Origin: Piscirickettsiaceae bacterium
GTDB lineage: Bacteria > Pseudomonadota > Gammaproteobacteria > Nitrosococcales > Methylophagaceae
Assembly (NCBI GenBank): GCA_013215825.1
Contig: JABSQN010000005.1
Location: 124,001 to 188,000, forward strand
Length of the DNA: 64,000 nucleotides
Direction of reading: 5' to 3'
The notes under the pieces are model-generated. The model had not been told where the DNA came from, ran no database searches, and saw nothing but the letters and a program-made list of their open reading frames with translations. The number at the start of each line of letters is the position of its first letter. Within the stretch, counting starts at the first letter, position 1. The position numbers were made by a program, and so were the translations under genes. Below, piece after piece: positions 55,643 through 64,000 of the stretch.

Positions 55643-56863
55643 TTAAGTCGCTATATTATCCATAACGTGTTTAATGGCCGTTATGCGTGCTGTTCGTATT
55701 GCATCGGCAATAGATGGGCCTTGCAGACCTTGTTCTACAAAAGGTTTGGCGATGATTGATTGTGCGGCATCAAAACATTGTTGGAATGCGTCAATTTGAG
55801 GCACATCGCTGTTTTCATAACCTGTTCTTCCACGAGAATCAGCCTCTCCTGCAAGTAGGTAATGTTTGAATCGCTCGGGTTTACGAAAGGCATCTAATGA
55901 TTCGATTACTTTTAAAATGGTAGCCGCTTTCATTTCGAACAGAAGGTGAATATGGGTGTGATATTCGGCAAACTTGAGGGCAAATGCTTCGATTTCTTTT
56001 GGTACTCGTAGTCGAGCACAAAGTTTTTTACTGAGTTTAACGCTACGAATCTCATGACCATAATGGTGTGGCAAAATATCTTCTGAAGTTGTACCTTTGC
56101 CTAAATCATGACACAGCGCGGCAAAGCGAACGATGATTTCATCGCTGAGTTTGGCGGCTTGATCAATCACCATCATCACATGAATACCTGTATCTATTTC
56201 AGGATGCCATCTAGCAACTTGAGGAACACCAAATAGCTGATCTACTTCAGGAAATAATGTTGCTAATGCCCCTGCATCGCGTAGTGCAGTAAAAAAGAGT
56301 GATGGTTTTGGTGCCGCAAGTGCTTTTTCTAATTCTTGCCACATGCGCTCGGGTACGAGATGTTCCAGTTCTTTTGCTGCAACCATTTGTTGGATCAACT
56401 GTTTCGTTTCATCGGCGATGGTAAAGCCAAAACGAGCAGCAAAACGAGCGATACGCAAGACTCGAACCGGATCTTCGGTAAATGCGGGTGATACGTGGCG
56501 TAAGATTTTGTCTTTAATATCTTGTTGCCCATTGTAAGGGTCAATGAGGCTACCATCTTCATCTTGGGCAATGGCATTGATGGTGAGATCACGACGGACA
56601 AGATCTTGCTCTAAAGTCACGTCTGGTTCGGCATGAACAATAAAACCTTTGTAGCCAGGCGCTGTTTTTCGCTCAGTGCGGGCTAAGGCATATTCTTCAT
56701 GTGTTTTGGGATGTAAAAAGACAGGAAAGTCTTTGCCAACGGTTTGATATCCTAGATTTTTCATTTGTTCTGGGGTGCTACCCACCACAACCCAGTCACG
56801 GTCTTTAACCGTTAAACCGAGTAATTGATCACGAACCGCGCCGCCGACAAGATATGTTTTCAT
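55643..56863 (-). CDS. cca: CCA tRNA nucleotidyltransferase (HD-domain type)
   Basis: Cca adds CCA to tRNA 3' ends. The 406-residue protein starts MKTYLVGGAVRDQLLG, with the catalytic acid pair in KDRDWVV, then RRDLTINAIAQDEDG, and RVLRIARFAARFGF. The C-terminal part has an HD phosphohydrolase domain (LCHDLGKGTT). Start ATG 56863 is nine bases after the slt stop, so it is probably cotranscribed with slt. Confidence 0.95.
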   Translation of the reverse strand: MKTYLVGGAVRDQLLGLTVKDRDWVVVGSTPEQMKNLGYQTVGKDFPVFLHPKTHEEYALARTERKTAPGYKGFIVHAEPDVTLEQDLVRRDLTINAIAQDEDGSLIDPYNGQQDIKDKILRHVSPAFTEDPVRVLRIARFAARFGFTIADETKQLIQQMVAAKELEHLVPERMWQELEKALAAPKPSLFFTALRDAGALATLFPEVDQLFGVPQVARWHPEIDTGIHVMMVIDQAAKLSDEIIVRFAALCHDLGKGTTSEDILPHHYGHEIRSVKLSKKLCARLRVPKEIEAFALKFAEYHTHIHLLFEMKAATILKVIESLDAFRKPERFKHYLLAGEADSRGRTGYENSDVPQIDAFQQCFDAAQSIIAKPFVEQGLQGPSIADAIRTARITAIKHVMDNIAT

Positions 56864-56872
56864 GTGACTAGT

Positions 56873-58831
56873 TTAAGGTGTTTTGGGTTTTACTGCTGGC
56901 ATCCGTTTTGATAAGGGGATGATGGTTTGTTTACGTTGATAATCAAAAATAGCGGTATAGCTTAAAACGCTGCGGGTATAACGCCGTGTTTCTTTATAAG
57001 GAATATTTTCAATCCAAATATCAGCGGCTAATTCTTTTTTAGGTAACCAGCGGGCAACGCGATGTGGTCCTGCATTGTAAGAGGCAGTAGCTAAAACAGG
57101 ATTTTGTTGGTTTTTGTCGTACATTCGACGCAGATAGGCACTACCTAGCTGAATGTTTCTATCGGGATTTAATAATTCAGATTGTCTTTTTAGTGGTTTG
57201 TTGATTAATCGGGCAATTAATCTTCCTGTATTTGGCATTAATTGCATTAAACCCGTAGCGCCAACATGGGAGCGGGCTTTGGGGTTGAATGCGCTTTCTT
57301 GGCGAGTAATACCAAAGAGCCAGGAGGGGTCAATACCGTTGATTTTACCTGCTTTTAAAATAGCGGTGTCATAGACTATGGGGAAACGAAGATCTAATGC
57401 ATCCCAATATTTAGCACGACCGAGCAAGGAAATAGTTTGATTATGCCAGCCCCATTGATGCGTTAAAGTGGCAAGAAGTTGTAGTTCTTTCTTTGATAGT
57501 TTTCGATTCAATGCATAGGCTTGGCGGCGAGCTTCTAAGCCCATATTTAAGGTGTAAAATTCATTTAATCTTAGGACGGCAGGACGTTGGGAAAAGATAG
57601 CTAATTCTTCAGGAGTAAATTGAATTGGATTGTGGTTCATTTTGTATGGTAGCTGTAATTGATCGGCAGCCAAAAAACTATAAAAATCACGCTCCATCGT
57701 CAGTGTTTGATATGTTTTATGAGCCGCCTGTTTATCACCCAGTTGAGCCTGACTCCGTGCCAGCCAATATTGCCAGCGTGATGATTGTTGCTCATTGCTA
57801 TTGAGGCTGAGTACCGCATCGCGCACCGCTTGCCAATCTTGTTGCCATAATGCAGCACGAACACGCCAAGGCTCGGCAGGAATATCACCGAAAAATTCCA
57901 AGGTTCTATCCTCTCGATTTAATGCGGCACGGTTGGCAATGCTCCGTTGAATAGTCAGCTTATCTTGCTCACTGAATCGGTAAGCAGGCTGGATACGTTG
58001 CCATGCTTCAAAGGCCTTATCGGTTGATTTTCTAGCTAATCGATAAATCCCGTGTTTGATAATATCTCTAGATAACGCGACATCCCGTGTGAGGCTGACG
58101 AGTTGATTCGCAGGTATTTCGGCGGGTAATTGTTTTAATAAAGACAGTGGATTAGTGTGCATTTTTTGCCAACGCTGGATCCACGCATTAGCTTCTTTAG
58201 AATTAGCTAATGATTTGGCAAGGTATTTAGCGAGATTAAATTGGTTATCTTGTAATGCGAGTTGGATACGTTGCCAGCGAAGCTCATCCGTTAAATATCC
58301 TTTTTTCTGCCAGAGTGCAAAGGCCGAATCGCAAGCTTTGTTTTGAGAGCGAGATATTAGCCACAGCGCGGGTATTTCAGCAAAGGCTTGAGCTGTATCA
58401 CCTGTGGCGATCAGTGCTTGTAGCCGTAGACATTGTCGAGTGGTAGATTGAGGTTCTTGGTAATGCTCAAGAAATAGTGCCCATTTTTTAGTGGAAGCGA
58501 GGCGGTTTAGCCAAGAGCCACGCAGTCTGTCTGCATAGAATGTACTTTTATTTTGGGATAAAAATTGAGCAATAGTGTTGCTATCGACATGATTTAGACG
58601 ATGCTGTAAGTACAGATAATCAAGATAGGGTTGTAGCGGGTAGTTTTCTAGTCGTGTATTTAATTTAATGAACTGATTAGTTTGGTTGGTTTGAATTGCC
58701 TTTTTAGCTTGCTGAAAAAGGGTACGTTGTTTATTTAAAACTGTCGAGTCAGCAGCATAGCAAAGAGGAGCGAGTGCTAATAAAAAACTGCTTAAAAGGA
58801 TAGATTTCAGGAAATTCATAGCATTAATCAT
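56873..58831 (-). CDS. slt: Soluble lytic murein transglycosylase
   Basis: Slt cleaves peptidoglycan glycan strands in the periplasm. The 652-residue protein has a signal peptide (about 26 residues, ending CYA), a long helical superhelix of the Slt70 type, and a C-terminal catalytic domain with the Glu in FGITRQESAFNP and the motif GATGLMQLMPNT, then ASYNAGPHRVARW. Length matches E. coli Slt70 (645). It is preceded by a 283-base gap (58832-59114) in which I see only a 12-bp palindrome AGAAGCGCTTCT at 59081-59092. Confidence 0.94.
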   Translation of the reverse strand: MINAMNFLKSILLSSFLLALAPLCYAADSTVLNKQRTLFQQAKKAIQTNQTNQFIKLNTRLENYPLQPYLDYLYLQHRLNHVDSNTIAQFLSQNKSTFYADRLRGSWLNRLASTKKWALFLEHYQEPQSTTRQCLRLQALIATGDTAQAFAEIPALWLISRSQNKACDSAFALWQKKGYLTDELRWQRIQLALQDNQFNLAKYLAKSLANSKEANAWIQRWQKMHTNPLSLLKQLPAEIPANQLVSLTRDVALSRDIIKHGIYRLARKSTDKAFEAWQRIQPAYRFSEQDKLTIQRSIANRAALNREDRTLEFFGDIPAEPWRVRAALWQQDWQAVRDAVLSLNSNEQQSSRWQYWLARSQAQLGDKQAAHKTYQTLTMERDFYSFLAADQLQLPYKMNHNPIQFTPEELAIFSQRPAVLRLNEFYTLNMGLEARRQAYALNRKLSKKELQLLATLTHQWGWHNQTISLLGRAKYWDALDLRFPIVYDTAILKAGKINGIDPSWLFGITRQESAFNPKARSHVGATGLMQLMPNTGRLIARLINKPLKRQSELLNPDRNIQLGSAYLRRMYDKNQQNPVLATASYNAGPHRVARWLPKKELAADIWIENIPYKETRRYTRSVLSYTAIFDYQRKQTIIPLSKRMPAVKPKTP

Positions 58832-59114
58832 AAACTATAAGAGACCTGTACACGAAAGATATGAAGGATAATGGTCAAGAGCTTGCTATTCACCTCTTTT
58901 TTGTAGCGAATTTGAAAAATCACACTCATTTTTCACCTCATTAGATTTTATTCTAGCCTCTAACTTAGTGTGTTGTTTTATTAGACCCTTACCATAACAC
59001 CTATTTAATACATTTATCTCGCAGTCTTCCCTGCTTCTAAATGATTTACTCACTTGCCTCTTCGTATATAAAACGATAATAGAAGCGCTTCTTCAATAGC
59101 TATAATTGCGTGTT

Positions 59115-60674
59115 TTATAATTCATCATTAAAAGTAAATCGTTCAAAACCATCACTTTTGTCTACCATTAGATTCAGCATAATATTAAATTGAAATCGCT
59201 TATTTTTAGGCCTAACTCGTAAAATATTTCCTTGCTTAAATATACCTACCCTCGTAATCAGTGATGCGGGGCTATTAATACGACTTATTTCCGGCATTAA
59301 TATCGCAGGCTCGGACTTATCCTTATTCTGTAAACTATAATGCACAGCGATAGGTTCACCTTCAATAATATCTAAACCAAGCTTAGTATTCCCTTGTTGG
59401 TCTGTTCTCATCCACTGAATAAAAGCAATCTTGATCAATGGCTTACGGCCTGTTTCACTGGCTTCAAAAATACTTAACAATCCGCCAATGACTATCGACT
59501 GCTCCTCAAGAACACCTCGTCGTTCAACTAAATAGCCCGCACTGTTTTTATTCAGAATCGTCCAAGATTGATTAAGCAGAGGGAACGCATCATCATAACT
59601 ATTAGTCGCATTAGATAAGCATTGATGTACAGATACTAATCCTATTGCTAGATAGGCCTTTTGATTTCCCGTTACGCGTACTCGAATTTGCTTACGCTCA
59701 TAAGATGTATTCAAATAAGGGATCAACTGTTTCAACAGGGCAATATCAATAATTCCTGAAGATTTACCTGTGTTTTTAGCCTGCTGAAATAGCGAATCAA
59801 CAACAATCAGTGCGGGCTTAGTATTCAAGATTAATGCAGGAGGCTGAGCTTGTTCTGCAATTGTTGGCAATACTGATGGCATCGGAGGATGGTCACTTAA
59901 ACAGTTAATATAAAATTGTCCTGCAACGACCTTTGCACCCATCGGTAAGGGTGATATTTCAACTATAGAAGTCAGCTGTGCCATCATGTGATAAGCGTTT
60001 AATACTTCATCGCTATTCAAACCATAAGGGTTGCTAATAGTCACTAATAATAACTGACAGTAGCACTCTTTAAAGGAAAAATCAGACTGCAATTTCTTAT
60101 TCACAAAAGGCGGTTTTTCTTCAAGATCTGCCGTGAGTGTTAATTGATAAAGCTGATGTAATTCATTCAGGGTGCGTGCAGGCAGTGCACGATAAAACTT
60201 ATAAGCATGTAATGCCATATAGTTAAGTTGTTCGCAGGCACGATTAATTGCCAACAATGCAACAGTATTTAATTTAAGGTTATTACTTTTCTTGTCGGCT
60301 TTAACAATAATAATCTTATAACCAATAGCTAATTCTGACATCAACTCAGCTAAATCATCAATAATTCTATTTTGATCTACTAAATCAGGAAATAATTTAG
60401 CTAATTTTACTGCTGTTAAAGAAAATAAAAGTTTATTGAGCGGCTCACGATAAATATCTAACAAGGCTAGCCGTTGCTGCTCTTCCGTTTCATTCTGATT
60501 AAATCGTTTCAACGCATCCATGTAAAGCTGAATGAATGATGTTAGATCATTCTTAGGTAATATGCTTATCCAATGCCGTAATAAACCATCATTTAACTCG
60601 ACACCACCATTCTCCAAATTCGAGGGTACTCGAAGATTTAAAGTCGGCATATTGTCAGGGAAAGGAAAGCTCAT
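59115..60674 (-). CDS. Uncharacterised protein with a PilZ-like C-terminal region
   Basis: This 519-residue cytoplasmic protein without membrane segments has an N-terminal part (about 1-290) that is helical, of no family I recognise. The C-terminal part has PilZ-like features: an RxxxR pair (Arg327 and Arg331 in ERKQIRVRV), a following strand-turn region SWTILNKNSAGYLVERRG near 370, IGGLLSIFE, and IQWMRTDQQGNTKLGLDIIEG, the usual W-R...G-I order. The second c-di-GMP motif (D/NxSxxG) is not exact. A c-di-GMP-linked or degenerate PilZ role is therefore a guess. It is flanked by gaps on both sides and seems to be its own transcript. Confidence 0.6.
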   Translation of the reverse strand: MSFPFPDNMPTLNLRVPSNLENGGVELNDGLLRHWISILPKNDLTSFIQLYMDALKRFNQNETEEQQRLALLDIYREPLNKLLFSLTAVKLAKLFPDLVDQNRIIDDLAELMSELAIGYKIIIVKADKKSNNLKLNTVALLAINRACEQLNYMALHAYKFYRALPARTLNELHQLYQLTLTADLEEKPPFVNKKLQSDFSFKECYCQLLLVTISNPYGLNSDEVLNAYHMMAQLTSIVEISPLPMGAKVVAGQFYINCLSDHPPMPSVLPTIAEQAQPPALILNTKPALIVVDSLFQQAKNTGKSSGIIDIALLKQLIPYLNTSYERKQIRVRVTGNQKAYLAIGLVSVHQCLSNATNSYDDAFPLLNQSWTILNKNSAGYLVERRGVLEEQSIVIGGLLSIFEASETGRKPLIKIAFIQWMRTDQQGNTKLGLDIIEGEPIAVHYSLQNKDKSEPAILMPEISRINSPASLITRVGIFKQGNILRVRPKNKRFQFNIMLNLMVDKSDGFERFTFNDEL

Positions 60675-60792
60675 ATCATCACAATTTATATCGTCGTTAG
60701 ATTAATACTATTCTCTACGGTTAAGAATACGCTAATAATATTAAAAAAACCTTCTCTTATCAGTGATGTACTTCTGAAAAATAAAATTGAAT

Positions 60793-61257
60793 TCAGCTTG
60801 AATTAGGATAACCACATTGCCGCCATGCTTCATAAAGGATAATCGCTGTGGCATTTGATAGGTTTAAGCTCCTACTATTTTCTTGCATTGGGATCCGGAT
60901 TTTATGTTCTGCATCAATACTCTCAAGGATCTCAGCGGGTAAGCCACGAGACTCCGGCCCAAACAACAATACATCTTCATTTTCATAATTGGCCTGATCG
61001 TGATGCCTAGAGCCTTTTGTTGTACAGGCAAATAATCGACGGTCACCCAACCAAGTAGTAAATGCAATAAAATCATCATGGAGCTTCACGTCAGAAAACT
61101 CATGATAATCTAAGCCAGCACGGCGAAGTCGCTTATCATCTAACTCAAAACCGAGTGGTTTAATCAAATGTAATTGTGCACCTGCATTGGCACATAAGCG
61201 AATAATATTGCCCGTGTTCGGTGGGATTTCTGGTTCAAATAGAGCGACATGTAACAT
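60793..61257 (-). CDS. trmL: tRNA (cytidine(34)-2'-O)-methyltransferase TrmL
   Basis: TrmL is a small SPOUT enzyme that methylates the wobble base of tRNA-Leu. The 154-residue protein shows [17 protein letters not shown] near residue 8, [22 protein letters not shown] near 94 and [18 protein letters not shown] near 120, forming the knot. It starts two bases after the mltD stop and so is probably cotranscribed with it. Confidence 0.95.
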   Translation of the reverse strand: MLHVALFEPEIPPNTGNIIRLCANAGAQLHLIKPLGFELDDKRLRRAGLDYHEFSDVKLHDDFIAFTTWLGDRRLFACTTKGSRHHDQANYENEDVLLFGPESRGLPAEILESIDAEHKIRIPMQENSRSLNLSNATAIILYEAWRQCGYPNSS

Positions 61258-61259
61258 GA

Positions 61260-62894
61260 TTAAATACTGCTATGCTGGCGAGTAACATCAATGTGTAATG
61301 TTAAATTTTGACCCGGTTTTAGCAAGGTGCGATCACTCAAACCATTCCATTCCCGTACCTGTGCCACACTGACATTAAACTTTTTAGATATTTTCCAAAG
61401 TGAGTCCCCACTTCGTATTTTATAGTTTATAGTTCTAACTCTCTTATTTGATGACGTTGACTTTCCTTTAGTAAAAACAACCAACTTCTGACCTAAATGC
61501 AAGGTGTCTGCAGGTGCTTTATTATTCCATTTTGTTAGCTGTCTCACACCCACTTTATAGTGATTCGCAATATCCCACCACGTATCACCCGCTCTTACCG
61601 TATGAATCTTTTTATCACCTCGACGTGGTGTGTTTTGCCGCGTTACCAAGCGCTGACTAACTGTTAATGGATAATCACTTGGCTTGCCAGAAGCAATAGG
61701 AATTAATAAATGCCTACCGGCACGAATAGTATTACTTCCAAGTCCATTTGCTTCTTTTAAAACAGCGGTGGTCGTTTTGTAATGCTGAGCAATAACACCT
61801 AATGATTCGCCTGTTTTTATTTTGTGCCGCGTCCATTGCACTCGCTTATCCGTAGGTAGGGATGCTAAACCTTGTTGAAAAACATCTGCCTTTTCTACTG
61901 GTATGACTAAATGATGCGGGCCATCAGGCGTGGTCGCCCATTGATTAAAACCGGGATTAAGCTGATACATTTCTTCGGTACTGATCTCAGCCAATTTTGC
62001 CGCTAATGCTAAATCCATCTGAGTGCCGACATCAATAACTGTTAAGAAAGGTACATTATCAATTGGACTAAGTGCTAGCTCATACTTCTCTGGATTCTGT
62101 ATTAGGTGTGCGACTGCCATTAGTTTTGGCACATAGGCTGATGTTTCTTTCGGCAAGTCTAAAGACCAAAAATCCGTCTTTTTCCCCGCCTTCTTATTCT
62201 TCTTAATTGCACGACCTACCGTACCTTCACCACAGTTATATGCAGCTAATGCTAATTGCCAATCACCAAAATCACGGTGTAATTTCTCTAAATAGTCCAA
62301 AGCTGCTCGTGTAGATTGAATAACATCACGACGACCGTCATACCACCAATTTTGCTTTAAACCATACATCTTGCCGGTGCCAGGAATAAACTGCCATAAG
62401 CCTGCCGCCCTGCCATGAGAGTAAGCAAACGGTTGGAAACCACTTTCCACCACTGGTAATAAGGCAATTTCCAACGGCATATTACGTTGTTCTAGTTGCT
62501 CGACAATGTGATACAAATAAGGTCGTGCGCGCTCTACCACTCGGCTCATATACTCAGGATGCTTAACAAACCATGTTAATTGCTGTTGAGAATCACGATG
62601 TAATGTTGGCGGAAGAATGCCATAACCGTTACGAATACGTTGCCATAAATCTGTGATCGGAGCAGGCTGTGTCAACTTCTCCAAATCAATTTCTGGAGAC
62701 GCCACATCAGGCAATGTATTCTGTTTATGATCTTGCGACTCACCATAAGCTTGCTGCCATGCAGACTCTTCTTTAGTGACCTGCACGACAGGCTCGGGAT
62801 CTTTTGGCTCATCTTTTACGGTTGTAAACGGTGTATTACACCCCATCAACAAGCTTAAAACGAATAATAGTGTGAGTGATTTAAGTTTTAACAT
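61260..62894 (-). CDS. mltD: Membrane-bound lytic murein transglycosylase D
   Basis: This is a lipoprotein peptidoglycan transglycosylase. The 544-residue protein has a lipobox with Cys19 (SLLMGC), a catalytic domain with Glu150 in [17 protein letters not shown] and the motif [26 protein letters not shown], and three LysM peptidoglycan-binding repeats in the C-terminal part (about 350-395, 430-475 and 488-533; each with the pattern GDSLW/GDTWWDI). The product is a typical MltD. Confidence 0.95.
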   Translation of the reverse strand: MLKLKSLTLLFVLSLLMGCNTPFTTVKDEPKDPEPVVQVTKEESAWQQAYGESQDHKQNTLPDVASPEIDLEKLTQPAPITDLWQRIRNGYGILPPTLHRDSQQQLTWFVKHPEYMSRVVERARPYLYHIVEQLEQRNMPLEIALLPVVESGFQPFAYSHGRAAGLWQFIPGTGKMYGLKQNWWYDGRRDVIQSTRAALDYLEKLHRDFGDWQLALAAYNCGEGTVGRAIKKNKKAGKKTDFWSLDLPKETSAYVPKLMAVAHLIQNPEKYELALSPIDNVPFLTVIDVGTQMDLALAAKLAEISTEEMYQLNPGFNQWATTPDGPHHLVIPVEKADVFQQGLASLPTDKRVQWTRHKIKTGESLGVIAQHYKTTTAVLKEANGLGSNTIRAGRHLLIPIASGKPSDYPLTVSQRLVTRQNTPRRGDKKIHTVRAGDTWWDIANHYKVGVRQLTKWNNKAPADTLHLGQKLVVFTKGKSTSSNKRVRTINYKIRSGDSLWKISKKFNVSVAQVREWNGLSDRTLLKPGQNLTLHIDVTRQHSSI

Positions 62895-62930
62895 CCGAGC
62901 ATTATAAATCAGTTATAACACGTTGTCTGC

Positions 62931-64000
62931 TTATCGAATTGTCTTAGAGCTAATTACAATCATCTTCTCAACCTGCATATCTTCCATTGTGTAAGGAATA
63001 CCGCCAGTACCCAAGCCTGAATGACGCAAGCCTGCAAATGGCATCCAATCTACTCTGAACGCAGTATGCTCATTGACCATTACTGCTGATGCTGCCAAGC
63101 GATCTGACACATACATTGCCGTATCAATATTCTCGCTATAAACTGAAGCCTGAAAAGCCACATCAAGTGAATTTGCACTCTCAATTGCATGATCAATATC
63201 ACTAAATGGATACACGCAAACCACAGGGCCAAACACTTCCAATTTTGAAAGGTTGCTATCCGATGACGGATTAAATAACACTGTAGGTTCATAGCAATTA
63301 TTCGGTAGTGAGTGCCCACCACACATCAAATCACCACCCAATTCAACGGCTTGTTGAACCCACGAATTTACACGCTCAACTTCTGCTGGCCGAATTAAAG
63401 GCCCAACCTCCGTCTTGTCAGATAAAGGGTCGCCGACCACCATCAATTTTGCGGCAGTCGCTAGCTTATCCGCAAGCGTTCGTGCAATAGAATCATGAAC
63501 ATAAATTCGTTGCACAGACACACACACTTGCCCTGCATGATAAAAACCACCTTTAGCAAGTGCTGGAATAACCAAGTCAAGATCCGCATCTTCTGCCACT
63601 ATTACAGGCGCCGCACCACCGTGTTCTAACGCACAACGAGTTCCTGGAGCAAGTTTAGAGCGTAGATACCAACCTACTTTCGCACTGCCAATAAAACTAA
63701 AAAACGCCACTCGAGGATCGGTCACCAAGGCTTCTGCTGTTGGAATATCTTGTGGAACCAATGCTTGGCACCATGCTTCGGGCAAACCTGCTTGATGGAA
63801 AATATCAACCAAACGAAAACAGGATAATGGTGTATCTCCTGCTGGTTTTACAATCACTGGACAGCCAGCGGCAATAGCGGGTCCTATCTGATGAGCAATC
63901 AAATTCAGTGGATGATTAAAAGCGCTCACCGCCACCACGACACCAATGGGCTCTTTATTCATAATGGTGAAACGATGTTGCGATGCTGGATTAACGCCCA
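62931..64000 (-). CDS. Aldehyde dehydrogenase family protein, 5' end beyond window
   Basis: This NAD(P)-dependent aldehyde dehydrogenase has an open frame that reaches the window edge; translation upstream of the first ATG (63962) continues as NPASQHRFTI, which fits the family, so the true start lies outside. Motifs seen are GVVVAVSAFNHPLNL, KPAGDTPLSCFRL, FIGSAKVGWYL, the Glu-like segment ALEHGGAAPVIV (ELGG in most relatives), the catalytic Cys in GQVCVSVQRIY, and FGPVVCVYPF. The substrate is not readable. It may be a lactaldehyde or glyceraldehyde-type enzyme. Confidence 0.88.
   Translation of the reverse strand, partial: GVNPASQHRFTIMNKEPIGVVVAVSAFNHPLNLIAHQIGPAIAAGCPVIVKPAGDTPLSCFRLVDIFHQAGLPEAWCQALVPQDIPTAEALVTDPRVAFFSFIGSAKVGWYLRSKLAPGTRCALEHGGAAPVIVAEDADLDLVIPALAKGGFYHAGQVCVSVQRIYVHDSIARTLADKLATAAKLMVVGDPLSDKTEVGPLIRPAEVERVNSWVQQAVELGGDLMCGGHSLPNNCYEPTVLFNPSSDSNLSKLEVFGPVVCVYPFSDIDHAIESANSLDVAFQASVYSENIDTAMYVSDRLAASAVMVNEHTAFRVDWMPFAGLRHSGLGTGGIPYTMEDMQVEKMIVISSKTIR

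Noticed and set aside
1-64000. CRISPR array, prophage, integron or insertion sequence
   Set aside because: Reading through all intergenic gaps I saw no regularly spaced repeats, integrase, transposase or phage structural gene.
1-64000. tRNA or rRNA genes
   Set aside because: No cloverleaf with the GGTTC-type T arm and CCA context and no conserved rRNA blocks were recognised in the intergenic gaps; a covariance scan would settle this.

Overview
The window looks like a chromosome segment from a low-to-moderate G+C gammaproteobacterium. The evidence is conserved gammaproteobacterial gene order (phoB-phoR-ppx, miaB-phoH-ybeY-corC-lnt, mrcA divergent from pilMNOPQ-aroK-aroB-damX) and many short or overlapping gene junctions. 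It is almost certainly a methylotroph. It carries fae and mch of the tetrahydromethanopterin (H4MPT) formaldehyde oxidation pathway, next to genes that look like cofactor biosynthesis for H4MPT and methanofuran. A Methylophaga-like organism is a reasonable guess from the mix of methylotrophy, a B12-uptake locus and composition, but that assignment is inference.

Layout. 1-0.8 kb: 5' part of dsbD (minus strand). 0.9-9.2 kb: phosphate block, with a PiT transporter behind three 11-bp Pho-box repeats, recQ, then phoB (own Pho box), phoR, ppx and a small secreted protein. 9.2-13.1 kb: a candidate copper/metal locus, made of a Met-rich TonB-dependent receptor, a DsbD_2/SafE-type membrane protein with a His-rich tail, and an enhancer-binding-protein-like regulator that lacks the GAFTGA loop. 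13.1-14.6 kb: thyA overlapped by cobC. 14.6-24.5 kb: B12 region. Two divergent cobalamin riboswitches sit back to back, one reading into btuB, the other into a nine-gene run btuM-like, bluB, cbiB, cobD, cobQ, cobU, cobT, cobS, cobO. 24.7-37.8 kb: housekeeping genes (cytochrome b561-like, radC, miaB, phoH, ybeY, corC, lnt, trkH, rpmE, an M48 lipoprotein protease, mrcA). 38.1-46.2 kb: type IV pilus assembly genes and aroK, aroB, damX. 46.2-55.6 kb: the C1-cofactor region. 55.6-64 kb: cca, slt, a PilZ-like protein, trmL, mltD and a truncated aldehyde dehydrogenase.

How the parts fit. Fae condenses formaldehyde with H4MPT, and Mch converts the methenyl form onward. Between and beside them lie two ATP-grasp ligases, a CitG-like protein, a HisA-like TIM barrel, PabB (p-aminobenzoate is an H4MPT precursor), an ASKHA-fold protein of the H4MPT-linked family, an amino-acid-kinase-fold protein and a PLP decarboxylase. 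The last four and one ATP-grasp gene form a single tight operon whose contents resemble the archaeal methanofuran steps MfnA, MfnD and MfnE, and this is the most interesting system in the window. The B12 locus has uptake, upper-ligand and lower-ligand steps but no corrin-ring genes in view, so it may serve salvage.

No rRNA, tRNA, CRISPR array, prophage or insertion sequence was recognised.
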